In this document: piece by piece, positions 1 through 12,550 of the stretch
Numbering within the stretch: the stretch's first letter is position 1
Layout: every line of letters starts with the position of its first letter
Origin: Nematostella vectensis
Lineage: Eukaryota > Cnidaria > Anthozoa > Actiniaria > Edwardsiidae
Reading direction: 5' to 3'
Assembly (NCBI RefSeq): GCF_932526225.1
Contig: NC_064047.1
Location: 9,227,994 to 9,291,993, forward strand
Length of the DNA stretch: 64,000 nt
Notes under the pieces: model-generated
What the model saw: only the letters and a program-made list of their open reading frames with translations
Databases searched by the model: none
What the model was told of the DNA's origin: nothing
Position numbers and translations under genes: made by a program

Positions 1-2608
1 GTTTCACCAGTTACTACACCTATAGGTTTGAATTTCAGTAAGAAGAAGTAGAAATCGAATTCTAGTAGTAGAAAACTTGAATTAAAAGTTTCGCATCCCT
101 ATTAAAAAATAAGTCATACATATTTAACAACTCTCAGTAAAAACTCAGTTATTTTATAAATGTAAGTTATATTTCGAGACACAACTTCACCTGAAATGTT
201 ACAATGGATGGCTTATTACCATAAAAGATTAGACATTTATTTGAAATGTGAAAGATTGAAACAAGTCAAATGTAGAATGCAATGAGACGTATCCAACATG
301 CCATCACTTACTAAAAGCAAATGTCTCTTCCGTCGCAATTTAAGGTTGTTAAAATAAAGATACTTGAAAGATCAGCTGTTTTGCCAATACTGAAGAATCT
401 ATACATACATTCCTTTTATGCAAGAGGTATAATACAATTGGACTTCCGCTAACTATACTTGACCAATTTATATGTAAAAATGCATGGAAAAGTAGCCCAG
501 AAGTTCAAGCCTAAGGCGAACCGAGTAAATCAAAAACAAAACTTTATTTATTGCTATGTTACCAGATTTATTTCCGAAACAAGATAGAGATAATCTTAGA
601 TGACCGCACGCGCACTTTGCTCTGATAGGGTCGCAGACTTGTGCTGGGTTTTAAGTGCTTTAACTGTCTTATCTCTAGTTTTAGAGTTCCTGAATGAGGA
701 ATTTGGAGGCGGCAGATTGTGGCACCGGGCTTTAAAGCCACAAAGCTCAGGCATCTGTAGTAGATATCTGTATGCGGTGAACTCCATTAGTAAGGACTGT
801 AATCTTTTCAAGTGTTGGACTCATTAGGTACAAACTTGAAGGTGAACCGACCCATTTCCATCCATCTGTTTAGAACCCAAAACTCTAAAGTCTTCGACAA
901 ATACAAGCTCAACTCAAGTATGGAATCTTTGTTCAATTCGATGACCAAGAGAAACAAAAGATGCGGTTTTAGATAACTAATGGTGATTTATTTGGGCTAG
1001 AGAGACCATGTCATAGTATCAGTAGTTTAAATACACAGTGTGGGGATTTTGTAATAAAACACTAAAGCCATAGTGATATGTAGAGATCGCGTCTTTGAGG
1101 TGACCTAATCCTCCGAACGGATACATTTCAAATTTGATTAAAGTTAATAGGTAAAAATAAGGCTTTGGGCCTAATTAGACACAGTCCAATCACTGTTGCA
1201 CAATCCGGATAGAAAGCTTTAATTAGAAGTCTTGGGTAAATTAATTATAAATGGACCCACATGGGTGAGGCAGGGGAACCCTAACATGATTAGGCGAATT
1301 AAGGCGCGCATTCTCTTGTACATTATATAGGCTATGGATACTATAAGGTTTAGTGCAATTACAAAAACATCTTGTGCGATAAGAAAACAGAATGGAAATC
1401 ACGCACGCCTCACTTTACATCTCAGTGAACGCAGTTGGGGGAAAAAGAACAGATGATTTCTGAAATAATATCATTCTTGTATGGAGCGATCACTGTAAAC
1501 ACGGTATATAGTATTAAGAAATTATCTTTTTTAAATCATGGATCCTGATAAATGCTTTGGAAAAGAAAAACTTTTTAATTTCTCAAAATCTTCAAATTGT
1601 GAGTTTAAAGAAAGTTTTCCCTTGTTAATTTTGCTTCGGTTAATTGGGTGATGTTTTACAATGATACATTTACTGTGTAAATAATTGGAGTGCCGAGCCG
1701 TATTTTTTTCATTGCTACCCTAACTTGTCTCTCTTATTAGCCAGCATTTTTGAAGTCTACTAGAAGAAAGTTAATTGACTTAAAATTGATTGAAATTACG
1801 AACGTTACTAATCTATATTGCGCACGTTTTGAAAAGAAGAAATCCTCTAAGTGAAATGAAGTGTCGATTCTGCTAAAATAACGTGCAGATGTTTTTGAAA
1901 ATCCATAACTTTTAAGGCATTATAGTGAGAAATGCGACAAAACATAGGTATTTCGTTTCTAAAAAGACGCAATTCTCTTCCCTTCTAGATGTTTTGTTTT
2001 TTTCATATCATCCTGAAAAAATATTTGATACCTAATTGGTGTGAACCTTTGTTGTTTCGGCGCAAAAGGGAATAAACAGTGGAACGTAAAGTTCAGTGAG
2101 ATATGCAATGTTACACACTGAAACATCTGCTACATGCAGTCTTGGGCTGCTCTATAGATCACAACTTTGACACCTATTTCCAGCTAATATAGTCATTAAC
2201 TCATTAAAACCAGTAAAGATACATGAAATTTCAGGGTTTTCTTTTGACTTTATGGGTTTGGTTTCGTTGTCAGGTACGAGTCAACTTATGAGTGGAAAAT
2301 ATAAACAGCGAAAGAGATACATATGAATACGAAAGAAAACAAACCACCTTTGTATTATAAGCAGTGATTCAAACCTTGCCTATCCATTTAAAATATATAC
2401 AGTATGTTTTCATACTAGGAAATACATTTAATAAACTAACAAGATGTGTTTTGGGTTAAAATTATGAAAGAAAAAAACACAAATTTCATAGTTACAAAAT
2501 TACATAGTTACAAAATTACGAAATGGGCGATATACAAAAGCTAGGGATAGCTTAAAATAACTTGAAAACACATCTTATTGTAAAACCATATATATTTTAA
2601 GGTCTTAC

Positions 2609-5600
2609 CTGGCTTGAAAAGAACGATTGCTTTCAGACAAGCGAATTCCGCCTCGCAGACTTGCAATGCACGAAAACGTGAACCGATTTCTTGTAGTTTT
2701 CTAATATCCGCCATTGTGGCCACAATTTTTTCTGCTGGTGTGTTATCGACGTGCATTCCCGCTGCCGCCAGAAGAGGAGCAACTTCAAGTGGGAGATTCC
2801 ACTGGATTGCTCCCATAATGAACAGTTCCCGCCACCCTTCTTCGAGCAGCACAACTTGGTCACGAAATGGTAGGTTTACAAAAGACGGGATGTTTCGCGC
2901 CCACTTAACGGACATGAAAAGCAGACGCGCGGCGGATTCGAAGAGGGCATCAGGAGAAGAGCAGAAAAGCGGTGACGCGACGTCTTGTTGTAGATACGGC
3001 AGATTCAGGCCTTGACTCGTTCTATAGACTGCATCGCGGCAAGGTTCGGCGACGATAAGGCTCGCGAGGAATTCGTTATTTAGCCCTTTGAGACCGTATT
3101 CGTCCAAATGCGGTTTCATAACTCTGGTCGAGTTCGGTTGTCGCTCTTGCTGCACCGCTAGAAATAAAAATAGTATGAGTATGAGTTTTTACGCTTGATT
3201 TTTCATCTAAACCCCATTTTATAAGGTTTTAGTGTTATTCTTTTTTCTTTCTTAAAGGGAAATGATTGACTTCAGTGTAACTTTATTTTTCTTATATTTT
3301 TAGGCGGATGACTCTTTCGGCTTGCCGTCCTTGTTTCTTCAGCAAAAAACATAAATAATACTGATGTCGTAAACGAGCTTCGTCAAACTATATATATCAA
3401 TTCAGATAATGTTACTATAATTAAAAAACAAGTTCAGCATTGACTAATAAAATAAGGATCAGTGCAAAAAATATCTTAGTTATTTACTTTTGTAAAAGTC
3501 CAAAGGCCTAGGGTCTCTAAGGTCTGAAAATATACAAGGAAAACAAACCATTACGGCATAGAAAAGGGGAAAAGTTGAATTGTAATAAATAAAATTCTTC
3601 TTTTCCCCTTTTTTAGGAAAGATAATTCTATGCAGGGTAAAAATTTGCGGTTATTATTATGCAGGGTAATGTTAAAAAGATTACACTAAAACTAATATTT
3701 CAATGCATAGTCTATACCACTACATCCTTACGGCAAAATTCACGTCAATTGGCACTGGAGTTTAAGGTTATGACTTTGGAAAAGCAACGTAAATATTACA
3801 ACCCGAGTGAATGATTTAATCCCCGTTTGAATCAACTATTGTGTGCAAACATGATGAAAGGTTATCTACAATATATTTGGAGGAATGGTTATGTGTTTAT
3901 TGAATTCGCATTGGCAGAAAATTGGTTGAATGTGTTTCTAGGGAAACCAAAGTGGGGCAAAACTTCGCAACGTTTTCGCGGAAATACCAACTATCTATTT
4001 CACCGGATCCAAAACTCCCGCAGAGTTATTCAGGAAATAGGAACAAAGTTATTGCCAAAACAAAGGCTTCATAACAATTTAAAACAAATTTATCTTAAAA
4101 GGTGTAATAATAATTGCAGTTAAAATCCAATTTGGCACAGCCCAATGTCACTTTTTAGTAAACGGTGATTTAATTTGAAGGAAATTGCTATGTGAAAACA
4201 TTTATAAAACGAAATTGGAAATTGTCGAGACTGAAGTACTTATTCAATTCAAACGTATCAAGTTTAAACTGAGAGCATGTCTCCGGTTTTTAAGTGATCT
4301 TTTAAAAGTTAAATTCAGCGATAAACTTTGCAGTTCTAGAGCAACTTTTTTGTTACATTTCAAGGCCAAATTGCACTTCAAAATAAAGGTTGTCTTGAGT
4401 GTCTGCAAAACATTCTCACCCAGACGACTTTCCAATCATAGAACAAAATCCCCGAGAACAAGTGACAAAAAAATGTACGATAGAAACAAAGATAGATTCT
4501 AAAATAATGTCCATACCCACTTGCAGGACGAAATTCTGTCAAAAAAATTACATAAAGGATGATAATAGACGAAGCAAGCTAGATATAGGACCATAATTCG
4601 AAATTAATACACCAAAGCGGTGCATTGCTTTGCTTTTAATTCACAGGCACACGTAGAGCACTATTCCGAATAGTGGCAGCTTTTTAGCGCTATATTCAAA
4701 GACAACAAAAGCAAGCCGTGTGATTCTTTTCAACTGCTTTATGTCAACTCAATGCGAATTTCTGTCCCTGATTTGTTTTTTATAGGTTCTTTTTTGTGTC
4801 CGTGGAAACATTTGTTTTTTTACAGAATAGGACACGCGCCAAAATGTTGACATTGGTCCAACAATTCCACAAGTCGAATACATTTAACAATACATTATCT
4901 ATCTTTGTTTGATCGGAATATCATGAAGCACGCAGTCGTACAAATTGCCTGTATTTTAAATATACTTTAATCTCGTTAACACCGAGACTTAGATCTTTCA
5001 AAAGATCCATCTAGAATGAAGAGGCCGATGGAAACCTTTGTCGAACCTAGAGTCTGCGGACATCGCGCGCTTTGCGACAATGTAGGATGGAGAAGATCAA
5101 ATTGCTTACGAATAATAAGACCATTTGTTCATCAAAACAGAAGTGTTCTTCTATTGTTAAGAGAGAAAGGGAAAGCAACGGGCAAGGGATGTAGCCGTAA
5201 TAACAGAAACATGAATAAAACTTGAATAGAACGTTTATATCACCTGTATTAGTATTGAGGAATTGATTAGATTTTCCTAAAAATTGGCGCCAAAAATCCC
5301 CTAAGCCGAAATCAAGAGTTAAAGAAAGGTAGAAGCAACGGCAAGGGATGTATTTGCATGAATATGGACATAAGTCAAGTCTCGAACTTTTATATCACCT
5401 GTTTTTAGGGGTCAAATTTAAGTCAGGTTTGATTTGATTTTTCCAGAAATTGGCGCCAAAAATCTTCATCTAAGTATCTGTTAGTAAAGTGTGAGTTTGT
5501 AGGAAAAAACTCAGTGTGAAAAATACATTAAAGCTGGTGTAAAAAAATACATCAAACTGTCTATAAAAGGATTCCGAAAGTCGATATCGCATAAAAAAAA

Positions 5601-7961
5601 TTAGTATTAGAGAGATTTTAAGAGGGAAAATTCTTAGAGATGTTCCTAAGTTTAGAGGTGAGGTTAGCAGTTTTCACCTGTTCGTAGTAATGACATATGT
5701 TCTGCTTTTTCAACCACCTATTAGCACATCGGACATTTTACTGTTTTCTTAGGAATCCAGATATCATGCCAGCTTTTCATTAAGATACATATATTTACTT
5801 ATTCATTCTTGACTATATAATGTTTTAAAGTACAGCAAAAGATATCCTCACCAGATAACCAGAGTTTAATTGCAAAGGCGACGAAACCACAGTGTGCCCA
5901 AGATTTACCATGATTTGTCTTGTGTAAAGAACAGAAAGGGTCCTGACGTTTTCCTTTCATTGTAAAGATTAATTGAACTTAATTGGTGTCTCTGAAATTC
6001 AATGTATTTAGTGGACAATGCCCCCATAGTGGAGCTAGGTGTATCATTTTCGCCGACTTGCCCGCAAAACCCCCGCCATACTCAAAGAGCAAAATTGATG
6101 CAATTTCCGAGAGTTCCAACTAAATTCACGCGCCATTTTAAACCTTTCTAAGAGATTCCTAGGAGTTTCAGGCGCATTCACCATTTCCCAACATAGAGCT
6201 CAAAAGTATCACTACTTTAAGAAACAATTTCGATGTATTTTTCTCGTTTAAGTAAACACTTAGGGACAAAATTAAAAATTAATTTGAAGAATTAGAATTC
6301 AAACTTTGTCAAACCGATGGGAATGGTTGTTTGTGCTTGCATATTAGGTCCCAAGTGTGTCGTTATTTCAAACCTTCAACCTGCGCCCCAATCTCTACCC
6401 CCGAATTTTACGTAATGCATTTTTACTTTGAAGAAATTCCTCCCACTAAAGTAGACTCACAAAGTATGGTTAATGCCGACGAATAAAACAATTAGGACCT
6501 AATACTCCGTTCTGTATTATTTAAACGCCGATAGGTTGGAATTGTGCTAGTTAAAGAGGTCGCTAACTAGACTTATCACAGAGACTGGGTCGCGCGGTAA
6601 GACGGCTTTTCTCTGTCTCATTGTGGGTACTCTTGTTTGGGGGCTTACGTACTTCAACTTGAAAGCGCAAGAAAGCTCGATTTATCAGGAACCCTTCCTT
6701 TGTTTCTTGTTTAGGCTATTGAAATAGCTTTAAGTTTTCTATATGGTTTCTCTTGTTTTGGGGCACGCGTACTATAAAACGAAAATGCAGGACAGAACTC
6801 ACATTTCGGTATATATCGAGGTACTTCTCCTTCTACTTTGAGGCTTACAAGTCAAGCTTCAGTTAAACTGATCTTCTAACATCAAAATCTGACGGAATTC
6901 ACCTCAATGGCTGCGTGTCAAACAGCCCTACATCTACAGAACATAACCCTAATAGTGATTTCGGTCTATCATTTAGTATTTATCTCACTGAAATAAATAA
7001 AGACTATAGAAGATCATGAAGGAATGTTCACTTACCAAATCTGTTCATTTTAACTTCAAGACACTTCTTGAATCTGCATGCTTGGCATTGGTTTCTTCTC
7101 TTCTTGTCCACTGTGCAGCTACCGTTGCCCTTACATGTGTAAACCATGTCTCGGCGTACACTTCGCATAAAGAAACCGCTACAACCGTCACATGTGTAAA
7201 CCCCGTAGTGTCTCCCAGAAGAAATATCACCGCAAACTTTGCACAGAATTTCTTGCTTTTTGTCCATTTCTGGTGCACGTTTGGGCGAGCAAGTCTCAGT
7301 TTCTATAATATGGTCTTCAACAACTGCGTTAAGAAAGAGAAGAAATAACATAAAATACATAAAAATCTACATTTTGCGATTTTGGTGTCTCACAATCTTA
7401 ACATGAAATTTGGTTATAATTTAAAGGCCGTCATGTATACACAGTTATTATAGAAAAAGAGTTAACAGTATGCGTGTTTGGAGTGGAAATGATGCTAAAA
7501 ATTTTCTACGTAAAGAAAAAATATGTAAAAGTTGCCTTTAGTAATGCAATTTCTAATTGTGAAGTTGTGAATCACTTTTCTTGTCACAGCTCAAAGTCAT
7601 GAAGCTTTAACTACGATAGGCCGTGAAGAGAAAATAATACTCCAACTCGTCAAATATAACAACTTGTTATCCCTTCAAGTTTAACTCATGAATACTTTCA
7701 CCTTCTTCTATCTGCCTTTCTATCCAATCTTTATTAAATTCTAACAACCCAAAGTCTTAATAAATAAAACACGCTTAGATAAAATTCAGTTCTTTTCCCA
7801 CAATTTGAATTTCACCCATATAAAGCTAATATGATACTAATTATCTCAAAAATCCTCCGGACCAGTTAAAAAAAGTATTTCAAAATAAAACAGGGTGAGT
7901 TAATAGTTAAAGATGGTGTAAACATAAAGCGTTTCTTACCCATTGCTGTGTCTCCTTCCAT
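2609..7961 (-). CDS. TLX/NR2E-type nuclear receptor (3' end not found)
   Basis: Nuclear receptor transcription factor of the NR2E (tailless/TLX/PNR) type, expected in the nucleus. Three coding exons join in frame: 7961-7940 (ATG plus 7 codons, 22 nt), 7323-7036 (288 nt) and 3157-2609 (549 nt). All borders are GT/AG and the phases match (1, then 1). Exon 2 holds the complete two-zinc-finger DNA-binding domain: CKVCGD, P-box [11 protein letters not shown], and the second finger ending [11 protein letters not shown]. Exon 3 starts with the VQQER hinge motif, which matches the TLX VQHER, and encodes ligand-domain helices around [17 protein letters not shown] and [18 protein letters not shown]. 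It stops after [12 protein letters not shown] at a strong donor, AG|GTAAGA. The C-terminal helices, including the activation helix, were not found in 1-2600 and are probably outside the window. The P-box has Met where TLX and PNR normally have Lys. Family assignment is confident; orthology to NR2E1 rather than NR2E3 is not. Confidence 0.9.
5155..5475. repeat. Divergent tandem duplication (~165 bp) with TTGGCGCCAA
   Basis: Two diverged copies lie in the intron between receptor exons 2 and 3. Both contain GCAACGG(G)CAAGGGATGTA, then TTTATATCACCTGT, then the palindrome TTGGCGCCAA (5284-5293 and 5450-5459), which fits an E2F-type site. No coding potential is apparent. Confidence 0.7.
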
Positions 7962-8026
7962 CTTGTCGATGAGCAGAGTTTAACTTGTAATCGTCAAGCT
8001 ATGAAGGCAGGTCCAAAATGCGTGGC

Positions 8027-8134
8027 GTTTTATAGGGGACCGTAAAAGCTCGTTTGCACTTATCAAGCCCTGCATCGCTTACTTTCAACATCCCAGCTGC
8101 CGTGGGTCACGTGACATTTGAGCCTTTTCATTGG
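8027..8134 (-). promoter_or_regulatory. Core promoter of the nuclear receptor gene
   Basis: Read on the minus strand, TATAAAAC lies at 8034-8027, about 66 nt before the ATG at 7961. That spacing allows a transcription start near 8000 and a 5' UTR of roughly 40 nt. Further upstream are a perfect 10-bp palindromic E-box GTCACGTGAC (8106-8115) and a CCAAT box (8134-8130). The combination and spacing are typical of an RNA polymerase II core promoter. Factor binding is inferred. Confidence 0.6.
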
Positions 8135-10116
8135 ACGGTTGTACTAATTAAAACTAGTTAGCTAAATGAAGCAGGGAGATTTGGGTAGGGAGCGATCTCA
8201 TTCTAAGACGGTATCAATGACTTTTGTTTTCTGTTGGAGTGTTGTTTCAGATTTTTACACTTTCCCCAGAAATTGAGACAATTAATTGATTATTAGGACT
8301 AACTTCGAACTTCCAGCAATAAGCAAAATACATAACCGCAAATGAAATGAAATAAGCTTTCCTAAGAAAGACAAAAAAAAAAAAAAACTTACCGAGCCCG
8401 CGCTTAAAAATCACTCTTAGGAATTTCCACAGATGCCTCGCACGGTGGATATGGAGCAGGGTTTTGATCTTCAATGAATATTGTGTGGCTTTAATTACAA
8501 AATCTACGAGTTTACACTGTATGTGTTTTCATGTTCAACGCCTTGAATTATGGTGTGGGATTTAATGAGTAAAGGTTTTGATCGCTAAATAAAAAGCGCG
8601 TTGATAATAGTAGTGGTGTTTTCGGCATGGCACGCGCGGCTCTCACAATTAGAACAATGCTCACTCGACACAGCGTAATAACATTGCGTGCTAGCTGTGC
8701 AAAATAATCACCAACTTAACACATAAAATTCGATAAAATCTTAAAGTGCGTGTGATATCCCGCAACAAATAACTAAACCGAGCATGATAACTCTAAAAGT
8801 GACGCACACAAATCTCGAAGGAAACTTCAGACTTGTTACATTTGAGCTAGACTCATCAAAGGCAATTTTTTATAAGCACTGAGTCAAAATAAAAATAGGT
8901 TAGTCAACCTAGGCACTTGGGAACTTGGGAAGTATAACAGACTATGTGAAATATCCATAGGTTGGTGAGGCGATCCGACATTGAGCGGAAACAAAACGTC
9001 TATGTATCGAAGGTTATAAGATAGTTTTAATTGCTCTCTGATGCACCTAATTCAATTTCCGACATCTGTAAATACATATCAGCGATGGGGAGACGCCGCA
9101 AACCAAGCACCCTACATAGCGAGCGTGGAGATCACAGTACGCGCTTTGAGATAAAAAAAAGCAAGCGCCGTTGTGTTTCTTGCGGCGAATAACGACCGTT
9201 AGAATAACATTCTCGGTGCTGTAAATTGCTTTTCTAAATCAGGGAGATTTCTTTTTAGCGGTTTTTAGCCGCTATAGAAGACATAATATGTATTGTTTGT
9301 AGTAGAATAAACACCCAATGGAATATATGATTCATTATTCATACCTAGGACAAAACCGAAAACCGCCCTCAAACAATTTACGGCCTCTATGAGCAAAAGG
9401 TGGTTAAGACTGAGAGACTGAAAATCGAGGGAAATCAAAGTTTGCCATTGCAACTTAAGCTGACTCTGAGCATGTCCCCAGTACTCCTAATTACGGAAGC
9501 TAGGGTTCCGGTCTTTTGAGAATTAAAAATCGTTAATACTTGTGCTTTTGTTTTGGTATCCTTTGATCGAAAGCATTTTGTAAACTGTTGTTTCAGTGTG
9601 TGTATATGTATATCTATACATGTATCTATTCTTAAAGGAAAGGTGCTTCCTATATCATTTTAAACTGTCATAAAATGTCGTTTATTCTTTCACGGTATAA
9701 AATTGTTAACGATACTTCTAAAACTTTCCTTTTCACTTAACATGAATGACTTTTGCCATAATATTTTAGAGTTTTAGAGGTTTCTTGGCTGTAATAATAA
9801 AATGACCCGTGCGGCACTGGTAATTAGTTCAAAAATAACATATGAAGCGAGAAATATGACTTGGATTTCCGTATAAAAAACGTGACAATCAAAAAACAAG
9901 ATAAATCTGATACCGGTCAATTCACGAGAACGCCAGCTTTCACTTTTTTGGGGGAAATCGGGGCTACCCAATTAACCATAGAGACAAATGGAAATCAAAA
10001 AGTAAACATACACTAAATTTCGCGAAAAATGGATTGTCATGTACATATTCCAATTTCAGGGCTATTTAAATTTCGTTTGGAGAGGCCGTTGCCAGATGGT
10101 GATAAATATTCTTTTA

Positions 10117-10168
10117 AATAGCAAATGTCTCTTCAACTTTGTCAAACTCTTGGGAAAGTTGCTAGGAT
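10117..10168 (+). repeat. Dispersed repeat, copy 1
   Basis: Shares AGCAAATGTCT...CAACTTTGTCAAACTCT and AGTTGCTAGGATA with 15570-15619 in the same orientation, with a few differences. Probably a fragment of an unidentified interspersed element. Confidence 0.6.
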
Positions 10169-12454
10169 ATGCTGTTTACTCATAAGCTAAGCATACGGAC
10201 ATCGCAAGGAAACACCGACTGAAGCTCTGCTTTTGTTATAAATGCGATTTTAATAAGCCTAGATTCTGAAGGTTATATGTCAGAGTCTTCAATAGGTAAT
10301 TTATCCAACAACTTTTTAAAGCTTAAACGTATTTGCTCCGAATTAACACTTTGCGCCTTAAGTGTATCTCGGGATAATTTGCCAAAAAGACAGACAGATA
10401 AAACGATATGAAATTTGAGGATGCATTGGCTTTCGTAAACATCATAGAGGGAGAGAGTGTGTGTATTTTCTTGATAGAGTACAAAACATTGAGATTTAAT
10501 CTTCTGGCCTAAGGCAAACCTTTCATCTCGCAAAGTACAGTTTTATAAACACATCAAGGTAAAATGAACTGTTTTTAGAGAACACAAAGTACAAGTTTTT
10601 CATAAAAAAAAAATTAGCGTTTTATATTTCAGTAGCTTGTATATATTTTGCGAGGGATTCAAACGAAAACGGCGTGACACAATGGGCTATAACTGTGTTC
10701 TTTACCGGTTCCGGAACCACTTTTAAATACAATATCGCTCGCTCCATGTTTATATACATCTATTTAACACTTAAACAAAAGACATAGGACGACTTTCCGA
10801 GGAAGCTGTGGACATCCCGTAAAGTTAACGCAAAGAGAAAACCCGTCGTGGCCTGGCGCTTTCTAAAAGCCGTTTATAAAACTCAAATGTTAAAAAATAT
10901 TAATAATTTGCGAAGAAAAATCCGTTATCAGTTCATTTTTCACTTGTTTGCAAAAGATAAGATTGCTCAGTGATAGGGAACATTCTTGGTGTATTTTTGA
11001 GGTTTTGCAGAAAAGAGAAAATCCCTAACGAATGGGAATTGGAAAGAAATGAGTGGTCTAGATTAGGCTTGTGCAACACCTGTATCATGTAGGGTATGGT
11101 TTGACCGCTATGTCAGAGATCTCTTATCTCACGAAAGCAAGCCTTAACCGCACGAGAGTACATCAACAGGCCAATGGCACACTACTGCCAATGGCACACT
11201 ATTTCTAGAGGGAAAATTCGCTTTCTCAACCGCTCAGCCCCTGAAGTAACATGTCATAGGGACAAACCAGAAAAATGTGTCTTTATGAGCCTCTAGAACG
11301 TATTGACGCTTGTCAAGCTAAGTTTTTGGGAGTTTCGCTTTCTAAAAATGTTCAGCCTCTCGAATATTGAGGCTTATAAAGTTTGCAAAACTTGGATATA
11401 AAAAGCTCTAGTTCGAAGGTAATAAATTGGGGATGGAAAAAGCGGTATTTCGATTTTACATATGATCATAATCTAACTTAATAGAAAATGAATGAGGTGA
11501 TTTGATCAATTTTGGACCGTTAAAATAAAATTAAGTCTGACTTAGCCGCAGAAATGTGGGGATAATTGCCCCTAGGTAGAATTCTAAAAGGGTTTTAGGG
11601 TTTAACTAATTTGAGCTCTGATTCAAGTCACGATATAAAATGGGTGTGCGTATGACATAAAAAAAAACAAGAAAAATCTACGAAATTATTAAGAAAAATT
11701 TCGAGTGCATTTAAAGATAAATAACTGCTATTCAAACTTCGAAGAAATGATAAAATACCATTTTTCTTATCATTCTAAAATATAAAGTAACTGAGAGAAA
11801 TAAATAAAAAAGGAATGTGTTCTTTGTCACGTTTTCTTATTGCGAGAGACAAATAATGAGATAATCAAAACTTGAAACATTTATGGAATAACTTCAAAAC
11901 AAAAACACTACGGACAAAACGGCAAAGTCAATAAAAAACAACAAGAACAAAATAACAATAACAACAAGCAAACGAATGCAAGGCAACGATACAATACACA
12001 TATATCTTGGAAGGGAAATTTACGGGCAAAAATAGTTTAATTTCGCAATTCTGGCTCTTCATAAATTTCTCTTATTAACCCAAATATTAGAATATAAGTT
12101 CTCGTAGGTGTCGTAGAAAGAGTCCCAGTGGGGAAAGCTCAGATTTTTTAAACCTTTTAAAATTAACTAATTTTTCAATTTATAAAAGTTGTGTGAAGTC
12201 ACATGGAGGTAATTCGGCGTAAAGTAAACGTATACCTTAACTATGACTGTGTGTGTTCTGCAATTTATTCTTCAAGTTTATTTTGGGAAAATGTTTAAGA
12301 AAATGAAGTTATTTTTTGTTTCATTTTCTCGTTAAATTCTATATAATGGTATCGTGGTAAATGCTTACAAGTTTCTAGAACTTAGTTTCTGTCCGCATAT
12401 TTATTAATACAATGGGAGATTTTTCGATTGAAAAATTAAAAATAATGACACTTT

Positions 12455-12550
12455 AAACTTCGATAAGAAATTAACTCATTTTCAATAAGAGTTGACTGTC
12501 CTAAACTTCGATAAGAAATTAACTCATTTTCAATAAGAGTTGACTGTCCT
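12455..12550. repeat. Perfect 48-bp tandem duplication
   Basis: Two identical adjacent 48-bp units (12455-12502 and 12503-12550), each beginning AAACTTCGATAAG and ending GACTGTCCT. The absence of divergence suggests a recent event. Confidence 0.9.

Noticed and set aside
596-827. Overlapping 71- and 75-codon frames near the left edge, considered for the missing receptor exon
   Set aside because: Neither strand reads like the C-terminal nuclear receptor helices and no matching acceptor phase was found.
2614-3015. 133-codon plus-strand frame
   Set aside because: Antisense shadow of the nuclear receptor ligand-domain exon.
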